Positions 33,381 to 45,036 of a stretch of 64,000 nt of DNA are shown piece by piece (position 1 is the stretch's first letter; every line of letters starts with the position of its first letter). Origin of the DNA: Typha latifolia (Eukaryota; Streptophyta; Magnoliopsida; Poales; Typhaceae); assembly GCA_019914945.1 (NCBI GenBank), contig CM034111.1:5704001-5768000 (forward strand). Direction: 5' to 3'. Both the position numbers and the translations under genes were made by a program. Under the pieces are notes generated by a model. That model was not told where the DNA came from and ran no database searches. It saw only the letters and a list, made by a program, of their open reading frames with translations.

Positions 33381-34886
33381 ATGACGACCACCAGATCCAT
33401 GGCTGCACGGCGTGATGATGAAGAAGAGATTCTCCCAATAGAGGAGGAAGAGACGATTGCGGGGACTTCCACCCGCGGAACCATCCGATCTAATCGGAAT
33501 ACGGAAGAGCCTAGCGTTCTATCCATGTTGGGGTCTATTTCAGAGCAGATGGCCATCAACCACCAGATGATGATGGAGATGATGCGGGAACTACGGGCGC
33601 CAAGGGAAGCAATGTCTAACGGGAAGGCACCATCGACCCCACGACGCGAGTCCACCCCCTTGAATCAATCCTCACCGGTTCAGCCTTTGCAACCACAAGA
33701 GCCGCTGCTACCACCACCCTATGGGCAGGAGGCAAGCAAGGATGGTTACACCAGGACCAGTTGCGAACCCATCCGATGAGCGAATCACCATGGAGACCAC
33801 ATTGGAGATCAAGATCCATGGGCGGGCCGATACGATCCGGAACCACGGCGAGTTGATCTAAACCGAAGGAGGGATCATCAACCCTTCATGGTGCATCCTC
33901 CGCCGGTTAGACAAGGAGTTGGGCATGATCCGGAACGAGACAACGGCATTCGTGGACAAGTCATGCGTCTCGAATTCCCCAAGTTCAAAGGTGGCGATCC
34001 AATTGATTGGTTGTATAGGGCGGAGCAATTCTTTGCATACCAAGGTACGGCGGAAGAATACAAGGTGACGCTTGCAAGCTTCCACCTTGAGGATGCGGCG
34101 CTTCATTGGTTTCGATCAGCCAATGCCATTGAGGCCATCGAAACTTGGGCTGAATTTTGCGCCGATATCACACGGCGATTTGGAGTATCGGGCTATGAAG
34201 ACTTTGATGCTCTCCTCTCAAAGACGGTTCAGAAGACCACGGTTGGATCATACCAAGAAGAATTTGAGAGGATTAGTAGCCGATGTCATCCACCATGGAC
34301 GGATCAGCAACTTCGCAGCACCTTCATCTCCGGGTTGCGGGGTGACATACAAGCCGATGTGAGGGCTTTAAGGCCTAGAACCTTAAAGGAGGCCTTCCAA
34401 GATGCGGTGCTTATGGAAGACAAGCATAGAGCCATAAAGATACACTGGAAGCAGAGTTGGACAAGCCAAGGAAGCCGCACTCAAGCTCTACCAAACATAG
34501 CGGCAGGAAACACTAGCGGAGTACCAAGAGCTGCTACGGCATTGATACCTCCTCGAGCACCCTTGAAGCCATCCCAAGATGTGAAGTACGCACCTAGAGG
34601 TCCGGGGCGAGCACTCACACCTGCCCAAGTAGAAGAAAGAAGAGCCAAGGGCTTATGCTTCCGTTGTGATGAGAAGTTTGTACCGGGGCATCGTTGTGCT
34701 AAACCGATGGGATCGGTGATGCTCATCGATGGATTGGAGGAAGCGGAGGATGAGCTTGCAGCTGAAAGCGCAGATGTGGCTGGACATCGAGGAGAAGAAG
34801 TTGAGGAGCAAAACGTGGAGGACGTTATAGCTGAAATCTCCCTCACGCCTATTCGGGGACGGCGGCGCCAAAGACATTGCGGGTGA
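33381..34886 (+). CDS. gypsy Gag of the young G2 element, one in-frame stop
   Basis: A frame of about 501 codons runs from ATG at 33381 with a single internal TGA at 33777-33779; the related copy has CGA there, so this is one C-to-T change. Order: an acidic N-terminus (EEEILPIEEEE), a Met-rich helix (MEMMRELRAPREAMSN), a Pro/Gln-rich linker, the Gag core from about residue 195 (LEFPKFKGGDPIDWLYRAEQ, TLASFHLEDAALHWFRSANA, LRSTFISGLRGDIQADVRAL), and a zinc knuckle CFRCDEKFVPGHRC followed by an acidic segment. Gag would form the particle and bind RNA. It ends by frameshift at the beginning of the protease. The frame is far better preserved than in other copies, in line with a recent insertion. 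Confidence 0.88.
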
Positions 34887-35720
34887 ACGGAGTAGTCAAG
34901 AAGACCACAAGTGAGAATCTTGATTGACACCGGGTCCACCCACAACTTCATTGACATGAGGCTCCTTAGGAAGATTGGGCTCGAGTCGGAACCCACGGAA
35001 GGGTTCGATGTGACGATTGGAGATGGCACCACCTTGCGAGCGATTCTATTTGTGGAGGTGCAGAATTGAAGGTGCAAGGCCAAACTTTCACATTGGATCT
35101 TTATCCATTGGCCTTGCAAGGTGCCGATATTGTTTTAGGGACCCAATGGCTTCGGAGCTTGGGGCCCGTGACCTTTGATTTTATAAGCCTCACATTGACC
35201 TTTTGGAGAGATGGTCGAGAGTGTTGTTGGATGGAAGTAAACCGCTGCTTGAACTTTCAAAAGAAAGGGAGCTCGCTTCTTTCTCGGCACCCACTTTTTC
35301 TTTCTTTTCAGATCTACGAAGAGCCAGTGCAGAGGATAGTGATCTGGTCCGACTCATGGAGGAGTTGAGAGCGAACCCCTCAAGCAACCCCGAGCACGAG
35401 GAGCGCAATGGGTTAGTACTAGAGCACGGGCGAATCAAGGTACCCCGAAACGAAGAGCTACGGAGGCTATTGATGGCACACTTCCATGATACTCCTATAG
35501 CAGGTCATGAAGGGGTATTACGTACTTACAAGCGGCTGGCCCAAAACTGTACTTGGACTGGGATGAAGACAGACGCCAAGGATCCAAATTAGAGACTGAA
35601 GTGCTGATTGAGTGGCTGGGCAAACCTACTGACGAGTCTACATGGGAGCTAGAGACAGACATCATGGATCGCTTCCCAAATTTCAAACCTTGAGGACAAG
35701 GTTGCGGAAGCGTGGTGGAT
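34887..35720 (+). pseudogene. protease plus joined integrase ends, pol deleted (young G2 element)
   Basis: After a frameshift the protease core is read: VRILIDTGSTHNFIDMRLLRKIGL at 34911-34982 (split by one shift) and LYPLALQGADIVLGTQWL. Near 35200 the text jumps from the end of protease to the linker between RNase H and integrase, then the integrase zinc-binding region (RRLLMAHFHDTPIAGHEGV). Near 35570 a second jump leads to the chromodomain-like end (TEVLIEWLGKPTDESTWELE, ending NFKP). RT, RNase H and the integrase catalytic core are missing. A purine-rich tract GACAAGGTTGCGGAAGCG lies just before the 3' LTR. Confidence 0.85.
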
Positions 35721-36419
35721 TGATACGATTCGGACTTCACCGACGTCGTCTCGAGCTTGGATTTACCTTAGGATAAGATTGAGTTTTAGGATAAGATTGT
35801 GTTTTAGGATAAGATTGAGTTGTTGGTTAGCCTATAAAAGTATGTGTAGGGCAACCAAAATTAGGATTTGATTATTGAGAATTGAGTTTGCCTTGCCTCC
35901 TTCATCTTCTTCGCTCCCGTTCCCTCAATCTCCCGGCGACGCCGCTTCTAATCTCCTCGACAGCCAATCACCCTAGTCCCTTAGGAGTGGCCCTCTTCTC
36001 CCCCTTCTTCCAATTTATCCATCGCTATCCCTAACTTTTCCATCATCCATAACCCTTCCACCATCACTTTTACACCGGTGCCACCCCATCAACACCGGCC
36101 CTCCACAATCCACCATTACCCAGAATTTCGTGCCTTCATCCACAGAATCCAAAAACAGAGTATCCTGACGTTCGTCTACTAAACGAACGATATCTCGAGA
36201 TCCCCAACTCCGATTCGCCTGAAACTAGATCCGTTGGAAAGCTCTTTTCCGGGCCTACAACATATCAAAATTTCACAGTGATCCAACGGCGGGATATTTC
36301 GGGATCTTATCTTAAAGTTCCGTGCAAGATCGTAACAATCTGGTATCAGAGCCATAGCACCAAAAGAGGGTTCGTATCAAGCTGGTATCAGAGCCTATAG
36401 CCGAGGAAGGATCGTACCA
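35721..36419 (+). repeat. 3' LTR of the young gypsy element G2
   Basis: It starts TGATACGATTCGG and ends ATCGTACCA. It aligns with 32639-33339 with a few single-base indels and substitutions. It is followed by the TSD CCAAT at 36420-36424. Confidence 0.93.
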
Positions 36420-36639
36420 CCAATATGGTACTAAACTCACCATCTATATTTTTCATTGCCTTGATACCCATTTTAGAATCAATTTTCATGAATTTGAATA
36501 AGTGAATATATGACTATAAAATACTCTTTGAGCTAAAATTAATTTCACCATTAATCTATCATTAATAATGTGTGGTTCCCACTTAAAACTTAGCTCAAAG
36601 TTAATAAAAATTCATGTCAAATACATGATATTTCCAACA

Positions 36640-37505
36640 ATCCCTCACATGAATGAATTAGTTGTAAATGCAGACTAGATTGAGAGTACAACAAAAAGTT
36701 GCCGAATTAGGATATGTAGCTTTTGGCTTTAAACCTTCTCTAGTGAAGTATTATTGAATTTATTCACTAACCAGTGAACATGATGTCTTGAACTATTCAA
36801 CTTTTGTATAAATCAAGATAGTAACACCCACACAGTTTCTTTTCAACACAGTCGGTTCTATATGTTGTGTCCATTTTGGCTCTGGACACGTTAGATAATT
36901 CTTTGAATGCCCTAGAGATTTAGCCTAGTCATCTCATAGAAGCGGCTCACTTCACACTCACATATGTGACCTCTTATTAAGAGTATCCTCCTGTACTCCA
37001 CTTGGATTTCGGTCATTAAAAGCATTGCTTACCCTAACACTTAGTACATATTTATCACTATGTTATCATAGGAAAAGGTACAAGATTTCAGAGAACATCC
37101 CCACAACTCGGTTGTTGCTTTGAACCTATATCTTGGGATCTCCAGTCAACTAGGTTGGGTTGTCATTGTGTCGTTACTCTAGGTGGTAGGCTTTAAACTC
37201 ATTCCCCTCAACGAACAATACACTTGATCTCTTGTTAAACTCTTTGTTAACAGATTTGCGATGTTATCCTTTGATTTCACATAATCAATTGATATTATAT
37301 CATTTGAGATCAATTGTCGCACAGTATGTCTACGACGTATATGTCATGATTTGCCGTTATACATTTGACTTTGTGCCCTTCCTATAGCCAATTGACTATC
37401 ACAATGTATGCAAATTACGGATAAAGGTTTCAGCCACTCAGCTTCTTCTCCAGCGTTATCTAATGCTGTGAATTCAGATTCCATAGTATACTGGCTATAC
37501 ATATT
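36640..37505 (-). pseudogene. Ty1/copia RNase H end and 3' untranslated region (family C1), minus strand
   Basis: On the minus strand from 37505: YSQYTMESEFTALDNAGEEAEWL, ICIHCDSQLAIGRAQSQMYNGKS, stop, HIRRRHTVRQLISNDIISIDYVKSKDN and LLTKSL, the typical end of a copia RNase H that degrades the RNA strand of hybrids. There are several stops. The polypurine tract and LTR start follow at 36639. RT of perhaps the same element is at 39323-40440, with foreign LTR pieces between. Confidence 0.8.
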
Positions 37506-37671
37506 ATTACGAATCGACTTGATCTGATTCGTAGCGGTTCTGCACGAATTCCTAGGTGTAGGATGGAGGTGATGATGGAGTGGTGGCGGAGTAGTTGATG
37601 GAGGTGGCTTGGCAATAGATGATGGTGGTGGTGGTTTGTGGATGCGTATGCGATAGATGATTGAAGGCTAT
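37506..37671 (-). repeat. gypsy LTR end fragment (minus strand)
   Basis: The reverse complement ends CAAGTCGATTCGTAATAA, which resembles the LTR end at 42920-42950 (family G4). The rest is a CCACC-rich leader. It interrupts the copia RNase H. Confidence 0.45.
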
Positions 37672-38763
37672 GCGTTAGGTTTTTAATTATTGGCAATTGT
37701 GTATAAAATATTCTAAGTGTATTTTTACATGTATATGAGCTTTATACAACTCTAGAATATCTCTGGTGTGAAGAATTGCAAAATTATTGGAAAAAAGCTG
37801 TTGAGTTCACACCGCGTTCACAAATGCGTTTGAATGCGCGTTCAAAAACGCGTTCGAACGCGGGTACTTGCGTTCACACAGATCGAGAGCTGCGTTCACA
37901 AACACCTTCGAACGCGGGTACTACGTTCACACAGAGCGAGAGTTGCGTTCACAAACGCGTTCGAACGCGGGTACTGCGTTCACACAGACCGAGAGTTGCG
38001 TTCACAAATGCATTCGAACGCGGGTACTACATTCATACAGTCCGAGAGTTGCGTTCACAAACGCATTCAAATGCGGATACTGCGTTCACACAGACCGAGA
38101 GCAGCGTTCACAAATGCATTCGAACGCAACTTGAAGAATTCAAGTTGTCGTGCTCGAACGCACTCGAGCCCGTTCGAACGCACCTGAGATCAAGTCATGC
38201 CGTTCGAACGCACCCGGGCCACGTTCGAACGCACCAACGAAGTTTGAAAAAATTGGACTTTCGTGAGTACGGATAAGACTTGGATTTGGCTCTATCTTGG
38301 AGATCATATATAAGGATTGTGATGCCCTATCTCTAGGGTGGTTGAAGAAGCATTATTGAAGGAGACTTCTTGAGGCTACATCGGTTCTTCAACTAACAAG
38401 GTTCCACTCATCTACAAAAGTTAATCTTTCGTCTTAAGGGCTATCTAGACGAAAGATCAATCTCGAGGGTTACTGAGGTTGGACTTCAATCAAGAGAAGC
38501 AGTGAATCATGGGTTCTAGCGAGCAAGACTGAGAGGAACAAAGTCGTTTGGATCGACGGGTTGTTTTGTGAGTTAGTCTTGTAACTGCTACTATTCTAGT
38601 GATTGGTTTTGATCCGAGTTTGGATCCGTGGTTTTTTCCCGTTTGGGTTTTTCCACATTAAAATCTTGGCGTTCATCTCTGCTTTCATTCTTAATATTTC
38701 TATAGACTTTTACTTAAGCAAACGAGTGATATCATTGCCTAATATTTAGATACATACTCGTGA
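37672..38763 (+). repeat. solo/partial LTR of Ty1/copia family C2, with palindrome array
   Basis: It matches the LTRs at 45208-46549 and 50138-51475: GTTAGGTTTTTAATTATTGGC, the array of GCGTTCGAACGC motifs (37800-38240), then a single GAGTACGGATAAGA unit, TATATAA at 38307-38313 and the leader. It stops at about 38763, before the family end. The array is open in all three plus frames; no protein is inferred. Confidence 0.8.
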
Positions 38764-39322
38764 TTAGCCTACAACTGTGGTAAAAATAGTATGAAAGGTA
38801 GAGATAGTTAAGATGAAGAGACAAAGGGGAGAAGTAGGCCCTGCCCTACGGGACTAGGGGGATCAGTGGCAGAGGGAAATTAGAAGCTTGACGAGACTGT
38901 GCCAATGGAAGAGGTGGCGCTGGTTGGTGAAGAGGGACGAGGGAGATTACAGTAGAGAGAATAGAGAGAAGATTGGAGGCAAGAAATCAATAATCTAATA
39001 GCATTATGAATTTGGCTGCCATACATAATTTTATAGAGGCTAGATAATAAGGCATAATAACAATAACTAACCCTAATCCTAGTGCAATCCCTGCGATCAC
39101 ATTCGAACGCACAAAAGGCGTTCTTTGTACGTGCGAACGCGATGCAGGTGTTCGAACGCATCCCACCGCGTTCGAATGCACATTTCGCGTTCTCTGTATT
39201 TGTGAACCTTATGAAGGCGTTTGCAAGAGCGTTCGAACACGACCCCTTCCTCGTTCGAACATGACCTACAGGAATTTAATTTTAATGAAAATAAATAACT
39301 CATGCAATAAGAAAAGATTCTA
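38764..39322 (-). repeat. LTR of gypsy family G1 (minus strand), partial
   Basis: The reverse complement matches 15145-15560: TTTTCTTATTGCAT, ATTTTCATTAAAAT, the GTTCGAACGC block (39095-39265), then the TATA region and leader. It lies inside the copia sequence, between RNase H and RT. Confidence 0.75.
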
Positions 39323-40440
39323 ACAAGGTATATCACATATTTGTTTAAAATATTTCCATGAAATAGATGCACCATCAAGTGTAAAGACATATCCACTCAT
39401 GGATTTGGTATCTTTTGTATTAGAAATTCAGTTTGCATCACTATACCTTTCAAGTACTGTTAAATATCTTAAGTAGTGCAATTTCTAGTTAGTGGTGTAT
39501 CTCAAATATCAAAGTATGCTAACTATCGCCTTCTAGTGATCATTCCCTAGATTACTTGCATATCTACTTAGTTTACTCACATAATATGCAATATCCAAAC
39601 GAGTGCAATTAATTATGTACATCAAACTGTCTATTAACCGAGAAAACTGAGATATACATTCACATATATTCTTTGTGAGATGAAGATTCACATCTACATG
39701 TGTTCTAGCTAGATTGTTATTATCTTTATCAAATTTATCGAGCAATTTCTCAATATATGTGATTGAGATATAACATATACTCCAATTGTCTTAGTGATCT
39801 TTATACCAAGAATCACATCTGCAACTTCTATATCTTTCATGTCGAACTTATTAGCCAACATGCTATTGATAGCTTTAATGATATTAATATTACTATCAGT
39901 TATTATCATGTCATCCACATAAAAACATATGATGACATAATTATCTAAAGTGCCTTTCACATAAACACACTTATCACATTCATTTATACGAAAACTATTT
40001 GACATCATAACTCGATCAAATTTTTTATGACATTGTTTAGGTGCTTGTTTAAGCCCATAAAGAGACTTAACTAATTTGCACACATTACTCTCTTGTCCTA
40101 GGGCCACAAACCCTTTGGGTTGTTTCATATGGATTTCTTCATTTAATCCAGCATTTAAGAATGCAGTTTTCACATCCATCTGATGTATGTCCATATTATA
40201 TAATACTGCAAGAGTAATTATTAATTGGATAGACATTATTCTTGTTACTGGTGAATATGTATCGAAGTAATCTATTCCCTCTATTTGTCTATATCCTTTG
40301 ACTACAAGTCTCACCTTGTATTTGTATATTGAACCATCTACTTTCATCTTCTTTTTGAAGATCCATTTGTAACCCAAAAGGTTTACACCCTGGTGGAAAA
40401 TCCACCAATTCTAAGGTATTATATTACAAAATGCATTCTA
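39323..40440 (-). pseudogene. Ty1/copia reverse transcriptase (minus strand)
   Basis: The main frame 40377-39709 encodes the RT domain: GYKWIFKKKMKVDGSIYKYK, VVKGYRQIEGIDYFDTYSPV, HQMDVKTAFLNAGLNEEIHM (first catalytic Asp), LYGLKQAPKQCHKKFD, and the catalytic motif CFYVDDMII. A second frame, 39745-39533, continues with LIDSLMYIINCTRLDIAYYV. RT would copy element RNA into DNA. A frameshift and the loss of upstream and downstream pol make it non-functional. It could belong to the same C1 element as 36640-37505. Confidence 0.88.
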
Positions 40441-41985
40441 ACTTCACTATCAATAGCTTCTTTCCATAAAGGAAAGACATCTGTAAGAACCTATCAAGAG
40501 TAGTTCAAAAAAATTAGCAATCGAGTTCACGGGTGGTCGGATTCTACTCTCAAAAGCACCTTCGTCTCCGGGCTTCGTCATGATATCCAAGCAGAAGTCA
40601 AGGTGACTCATCCTACTACCTTGTTGGAAGCCTTCTCAGCGGCTCAAATGATGGAAGAGAAGATACAGGAGTTAAAGGCGACACACCATCCACTAACGAC
40701 CCGCACTCTAACCCTAGACCACCGGTCTCTGGTGTGGCGCGTTCGGGGTGGGTTCGACCAAATCCCAATCGACCACCCCCACCACAGATAGCCCCTGACC
40801 CTAGGGGGCAGCCACAGATGATGGGTCTATGCCTCACATCACCGGAAATCGAAGATCGACGCTCGAAAGGCCTATGCTTTTATTGTGATGAGTGCTTCGT
40901 ACCAGGCCACAAATGCACCAAACAGCCCGGTACTAGGATGATCCCGTAGAAGATCTTGAGGTGCAACAAGAGGAGGAAGGTGGTTAAACCGAAGAGGACA
41001 GCCCACTGGATGTCCAAGCTGAGCTCTCCCTTCATTCTTTCGCCAGCGAGACGACTCCGAAAACTCTTTAGGTCAAAGGTATGATCAAGAATAATAAAGT
41101 CCTAATTCTTATTGATTCAGGAAGCACCCACAATTTTGTGGATTCTCGGACGGTGAGGTGTTTGGAATTAGAGTCAGAGGCTTCGAACAACTTTGATATG
41201 GCTATCGGTGATGGCACCATGTTGAGAATGCAGCGCATATGCCGCAAGGTCTAGCTGCAAATTCAGGGCCATGTTTTCTGAATTAATCTATATCCATTGG
41301 CTCATGAGGAGCCGACTTGGTGCTTAGGGTGCAATGGCTTCGGGATCTTGGATCGGTCACTTTTGACTTCACCACCATGGCGATGGAGTTCAGCCATGAA
41401 GGCTAACCGATCCAGCTACTAGCCACATCAAGCAAGGAAGCCAAGGGCATGCTGCAGTCCCTAGAAGGGTTGTCGAAACTCGAGTGCTGCGGGTACCTCA
41501 TGCAAATCATCGAAGGCGCTAAAGACAAGAGTGATCCAATGCATTTACCCGCTAACTTAAAGGCTATTTCGTAGGAATTTGAAGATGTATTCCAGTAGCC
41601 ACATGGATTGCCTCCACCTAGGACGCAAGACCATCATATCGAGATTACACTCGTGGCGGGTCCAGCAAATGTTAGGCCATACCGTTACCCTTTCATTCAA
41701 AAGGAGGCTATAACGAAGATGGTCCAAGAGATGTTGTCCAATAGGGAGATAACACCAAGTCGAAGTGTCTATTCTTCACTGGTCTTGCTCGTGCAGAAGA
41801 AGGATGGTTCATGGCGGTTTTGCATGGACTACCGAGCTCTCAACTCTATCACCGTGAAGGATCGGTATCCCATATTGATGATTGAATAGTTGCTGGATGA
41901 ATTGGCGGGTGCATGCTACTTTTCAAAGCTTGATTTGAGGGCGGGGCACCATCAAATCAGATCAAAAGTGTGGGATACTTCATAC
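40441..41985 (+). pseudogene. gypsy gag end, protease and N-terminal half of RT (plus strand)
   Basis: From about 40488: Gag C-terminal text (STFVSGLRHDIQAEVKV), a Pro-rich linker, a zinc knuckle CFYCDECFVPGHKC (40878-40919), a protease core LILIDSGSTHNFVDSRTV at about 41105, and RT from 41608: RYPFIQKEAITKMVQEMLS, SSLVLLVQKKDGSWRFCMDY, LNSITVKDRYPI, then after a stop LLDELAGACYFSKLDLRAGH (first catalytic Asp). RT stops near 41985. The other half of an RT that would fit is on the minus strand at 45036 downward. Confidence 0.85.
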
Positions 41986-42701
41986 ATTCCTTCTTTTATG
42001 TTTCCAAGCTCGCCACAGAAAAAAATAACCTCCCTTAGTTTTATGTTTCTTTTGCTCTGGACCCTTAGAAGCAACAATCATTATTTTTCTTTTTCCTTTT
42101 GCCCATATCCTTAGAAGTGCTAGCCAGATGAGCAATTTAAATACCCATAAGAAACAAATCAAACTATCAAACATATCCCTAACTCTTTGATAATAGAAAT
42201 AAAATTAAAAACAAATCACAGCAGAGCAGAGCCATTGAAGTTTGAGTTGAAGCAAATATGGCTGAGTATAAACATTTATTCAATTTAAGCAAAGTTATTG
42301 TTTGGGTTAATAGAATGGGGATTGCGATTCAATGGTCCTTATTGCTGCGACAATGCGTAAGTAGCACTGGAACCCTAAGTACAAGAGATGGCAACCACTT
42401 AATGGTCTTTGGCACCATCACGTTGCGTAAGCAAAGCTGCAACGATAAGATCAAAATTTAGATGGCAAATGCCATCTCAGAAGTATGCCAAAATCCAAAA
42501 AAAAAATAAAACAAAAATGTGAACATGATCATATAATGTGAACAAATCCAAATTAGGTATTAACGTCATCTTTAATCCACAAAATAACCATAGAAGGATC
42601 AAAACCCCAAATTTTATGAACCCTAAAATTTCTTCATAATTAATTTCCAATGTAATCAAAAGACTCAAGGAATTATGCATAGATTAGGTTCTCATACCAC
42701 T
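41986..42701 (-). mobile_element. 5' leader and primer-binding site of another retroelement (minus strand)
   Basis: On the minus strand a decayed primer-binding site TGGTATGAGAACC follows the LTR end at 42702. About 0.7 kb of leader follows, with T-rich and AT-rich text but no recognisable Gag. Frames 41980-42174, 42258-42461 and 42477-42680 have no visible family features. Confidence 0.4.
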
Positions 42702-42919
42702 TGTTAGAGATTAATCAATAGATCCTAAAAATATTTCTAGCCCAATCCCTAATTTAATATGCTTTAAATCTATGTTAAAACCATGAGTAAAAGGAGATTA
42801 GATTTACGAAAGCGTACCTAAATCCATTGGTGGAGGAAATTAAGCGGGAGATGTCCTTGTAATGGTCTTCCAAATCTATTCTTAGTGAATATTAGAAAAT
42901 CCTCTCGTAAGAGGAGATA
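42702..42919 (-). repeat. LTR end of that retroelement (minus strand)
   Basis: The minus strand ends ...ATTAATCTCTAACA at 42702, directly before the primer-binding site. The upstream part is cut off at 42919 by the G4 LTR end. A short inverted repeat, CCTCTCGTAAGAGG, sits at 42901-42914. Confidence 0.45.
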
Positions 42920-43384
42920 TGTTACGAATCGGCTTGATTCGATCCATAATGGTTCTGGACCGATTTGGGGATGTGACCTTGAAGGGAATTCCGGAGGATC
43001 TAATCGTTGGATGTTGTCGTACTTGAAGAGAGCTTTCCAAAGAATCTAAGATCTTAAAGTTTAGATTGCTAGATCTTGAGATATCATCCAAACAGTGATT
43101 GAAGGTCAGATAAACTCTAGCTTGTTAGCCCTTCAATAGCTAGATAGGTGCTAGGAGAATTCTTTTGGAGTGAAGGGGGAGAAGTTACTGCAGAAGAGGA
43201 GGATTAGGAGTTAGAGGAGGCACACCAAGGACTTGGGCGGTAGAAGAAAGGAGGTGGGAGAGGGTGCCAATGGTTAGAGTAAGAAGAAGGGAGATAAGGG
43301 CAACAATATCAATCCAATTATCAGATAAAATTTTAATTAGGGTTTCCTCCACATATTTATAGAGGCTCACCCTTTTGATGTGCA
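42920..43384 (-). repeat. LTR 3' part of gypsy family G4 (minus strand)
   Basis: The reverse complement runs from the TATA region (TATAAATATGTGG) through the leader to GATTCGTAACA at 42920. It matches 4860-5280. The LTR start and the repeat-motif region are missing; integrase text is joined directly at about 43385. Confidence 0.7.
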
Positions 43385-45036
43385 CAAGATGGCATTTCGA
43401 AGTGTATCACATGAAAAGGGCGGGATACTTGATACAATCGTACATATCTTGTCGCGGTCGCTCACTGACATAGCACCGCAAGTATTGCTCTAAGCATCGG
43501 TTCAGTACCTCGGATTGGCCATCCATTTGAGGATGATAGACTGAACTCATATGGAAGGTAGTCTCTTAGAAAGCAAAAAATTTCTACCACAATTGACTCA
43601 CAAATATAGAATCACGATTTAAAATAATCGACTTTGTCATACCATGCATCTTAGCCACGTCGTGAACATAAACCTCTACAACCTTCTTTGCCATGTAGGG
43701 ATGCGCCAAGGTCGAAAAGTGTGCATAATTGCTGAGGTGATCCACCACCACCATGATCACCAAATGACCTCTTGCCTTAGGTAGACCATCAATGAAGTTG
43801 CCTTAGCCGGCGGGTTTAGCTGATTCAGTCTTCACTCTTTGACACACCTCTCAAGACTTGACGTAGGCTTGCACATCCTTCTTCATTTTAGCCCATGTGC
43901 AACTCTAGTTTAGCCATTTATAGGTGCTCAACACCCCTTCATGTCGCACCATAGGGTGTCATGGAAGTGGCGCATCAACTCCATGTGTAAGCAGCGATCA
44001 GCTAGAACAATTATCTTGCCATGGTCCACTATGAGTCTGCCCTTCACCAAAACTCCTTCCATTCTGCTGGTATCTACAGCAAGGTCATCCAACATCCTCA
44101 AGGTGTCCAGATCATTCTTGTAGGCCTTCCACAACTGCTGGAAAGAAGGAAAAATTGGCGCAGAAATAGCTGCCAACTCGGCTAGATTCAGACACCTTGA
44201 TAAGGCATCGACGACGCTATTTTCGGTCCTCCTTTTATACACCAACTCATAATCTTATCCAAGTAGCTTGGACACCCATTTTTGCTGGGCTGGTGTGTGT
44301 ATGATCTTCCTAAGGAAGTATAGCAAACTCCTTTGATCGGTGCGGATCGTGAAGTGACTCTCGATGAGATAAGGCCTCTATTTGGTGATCGCATGTATGA
44401 TGGCAAGCATCTCCCTTTCATAAGTGGATAGCAGTTGTGAAAGCTCTAAAAGAGCCTTACTCATGTAAGCCACGGGTCTACCATCTTACATCAAAATAGC
44501 CCAAATGCCGACTCCTGATGCGTCGTACTCAATAGTGAACGGTTTGGTAAAATTGGCTAAAGCAAGGACCGAGGCTGAGATCATCGCCTTCTTCATAGTT
44601 TCGAATGCTTCCCTTGCTTTGTCCGACCAACTGAATGCACCCTTCTACAACAAGGCCATGAGGGGAGCCACAATTTTACCATAGTTCGCCACAAACCGAC
44701 GAGAGTAGCTGGTTAAGCCGAGGAAGCTGCATAGTTCCTTAGTAGTCTTGGGCAACGACCATTCCACCATTCTTTGAATTTTCTTAGGGTCAGCCTCCAC
44801 ACCATTTTTAGATATGGTGTGGCCCAGGTAGTCGACCATTCACTGCCCCTATGAACACTTGGAGTTCTTGGCCTTCAATTTGTGTTGCCGTAATAGGCCA
44901 AATACCATTCGAAAATATTGCATGTGCTCCTCCCATGTGTGGTTGTATACCAATATGTAATCAAAGAATATCAGCACATATTGCCTCAAATGAGGCCTAA
45001 AGATGTCATTCATTAAGCTCTAAAAGTTGGCCAAAG
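43385..45036 (-). pseudogene. gypsy RT C-terminal half, RNase H and integrase N-half (minus strand)
   Basis: Minus-strand reading from 45036: SLMNDIFRPHLRQYVLIFF and then DYILVYN, where the catalytic Asp pair is Asp-Tyr. Next comes MVDYLGHTISKNGVEADPKK (44839), SWSDKAREAFETMKKAM, then RNase H TIRTDQRSLLYFLRKI with HTPAQQKWVSKLLG, VVDALSRCLNLAELAAI (44230), and the integrase zinc-binding part MELMRHFHDTLWCDMKG. Degraded integrase core text continues to about 43390. Numerous stops. The enzyme set would replicate and integrate the element. Confidence 0.85.

Larger units (their letters stand above)
32495..36639 (-). repeat. C1 copia LTR (minus strand), split by a young gypsy insertion
   Basis: The LTR start (TGTTGGAAATATCATG on the minus strand) is at 36639, and the LTR runs to 36425. 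Then the gypsy element 32639-36419 intervenes, and the LTR resumes at 32633 and goes to an LTR-like end at 32495, with a deletion in its middle. The duplicated CCAAT at the junctions proves the interruption. A purine-rich tract (ATGTGAGGGAT on the minus strand) precedes the LTR start. Confidence 0.75.

Noticed and set aside
34481..35119. 212-codon minus-strand frame
   Set aside because: Antisense of the conserved gag and protease of the young G2 element.
37776..38276. Overlapping plus-strand frames of 88-166 codons
   Set aside because: They are translations of the GCGTTCGAACGC repeat array, open in all three frames at once, inside a copia LTR.
42258..42461. 67-codon plus-strand frame
   Set aside because: Within the leader of a minus-strand retroelement; no family features.
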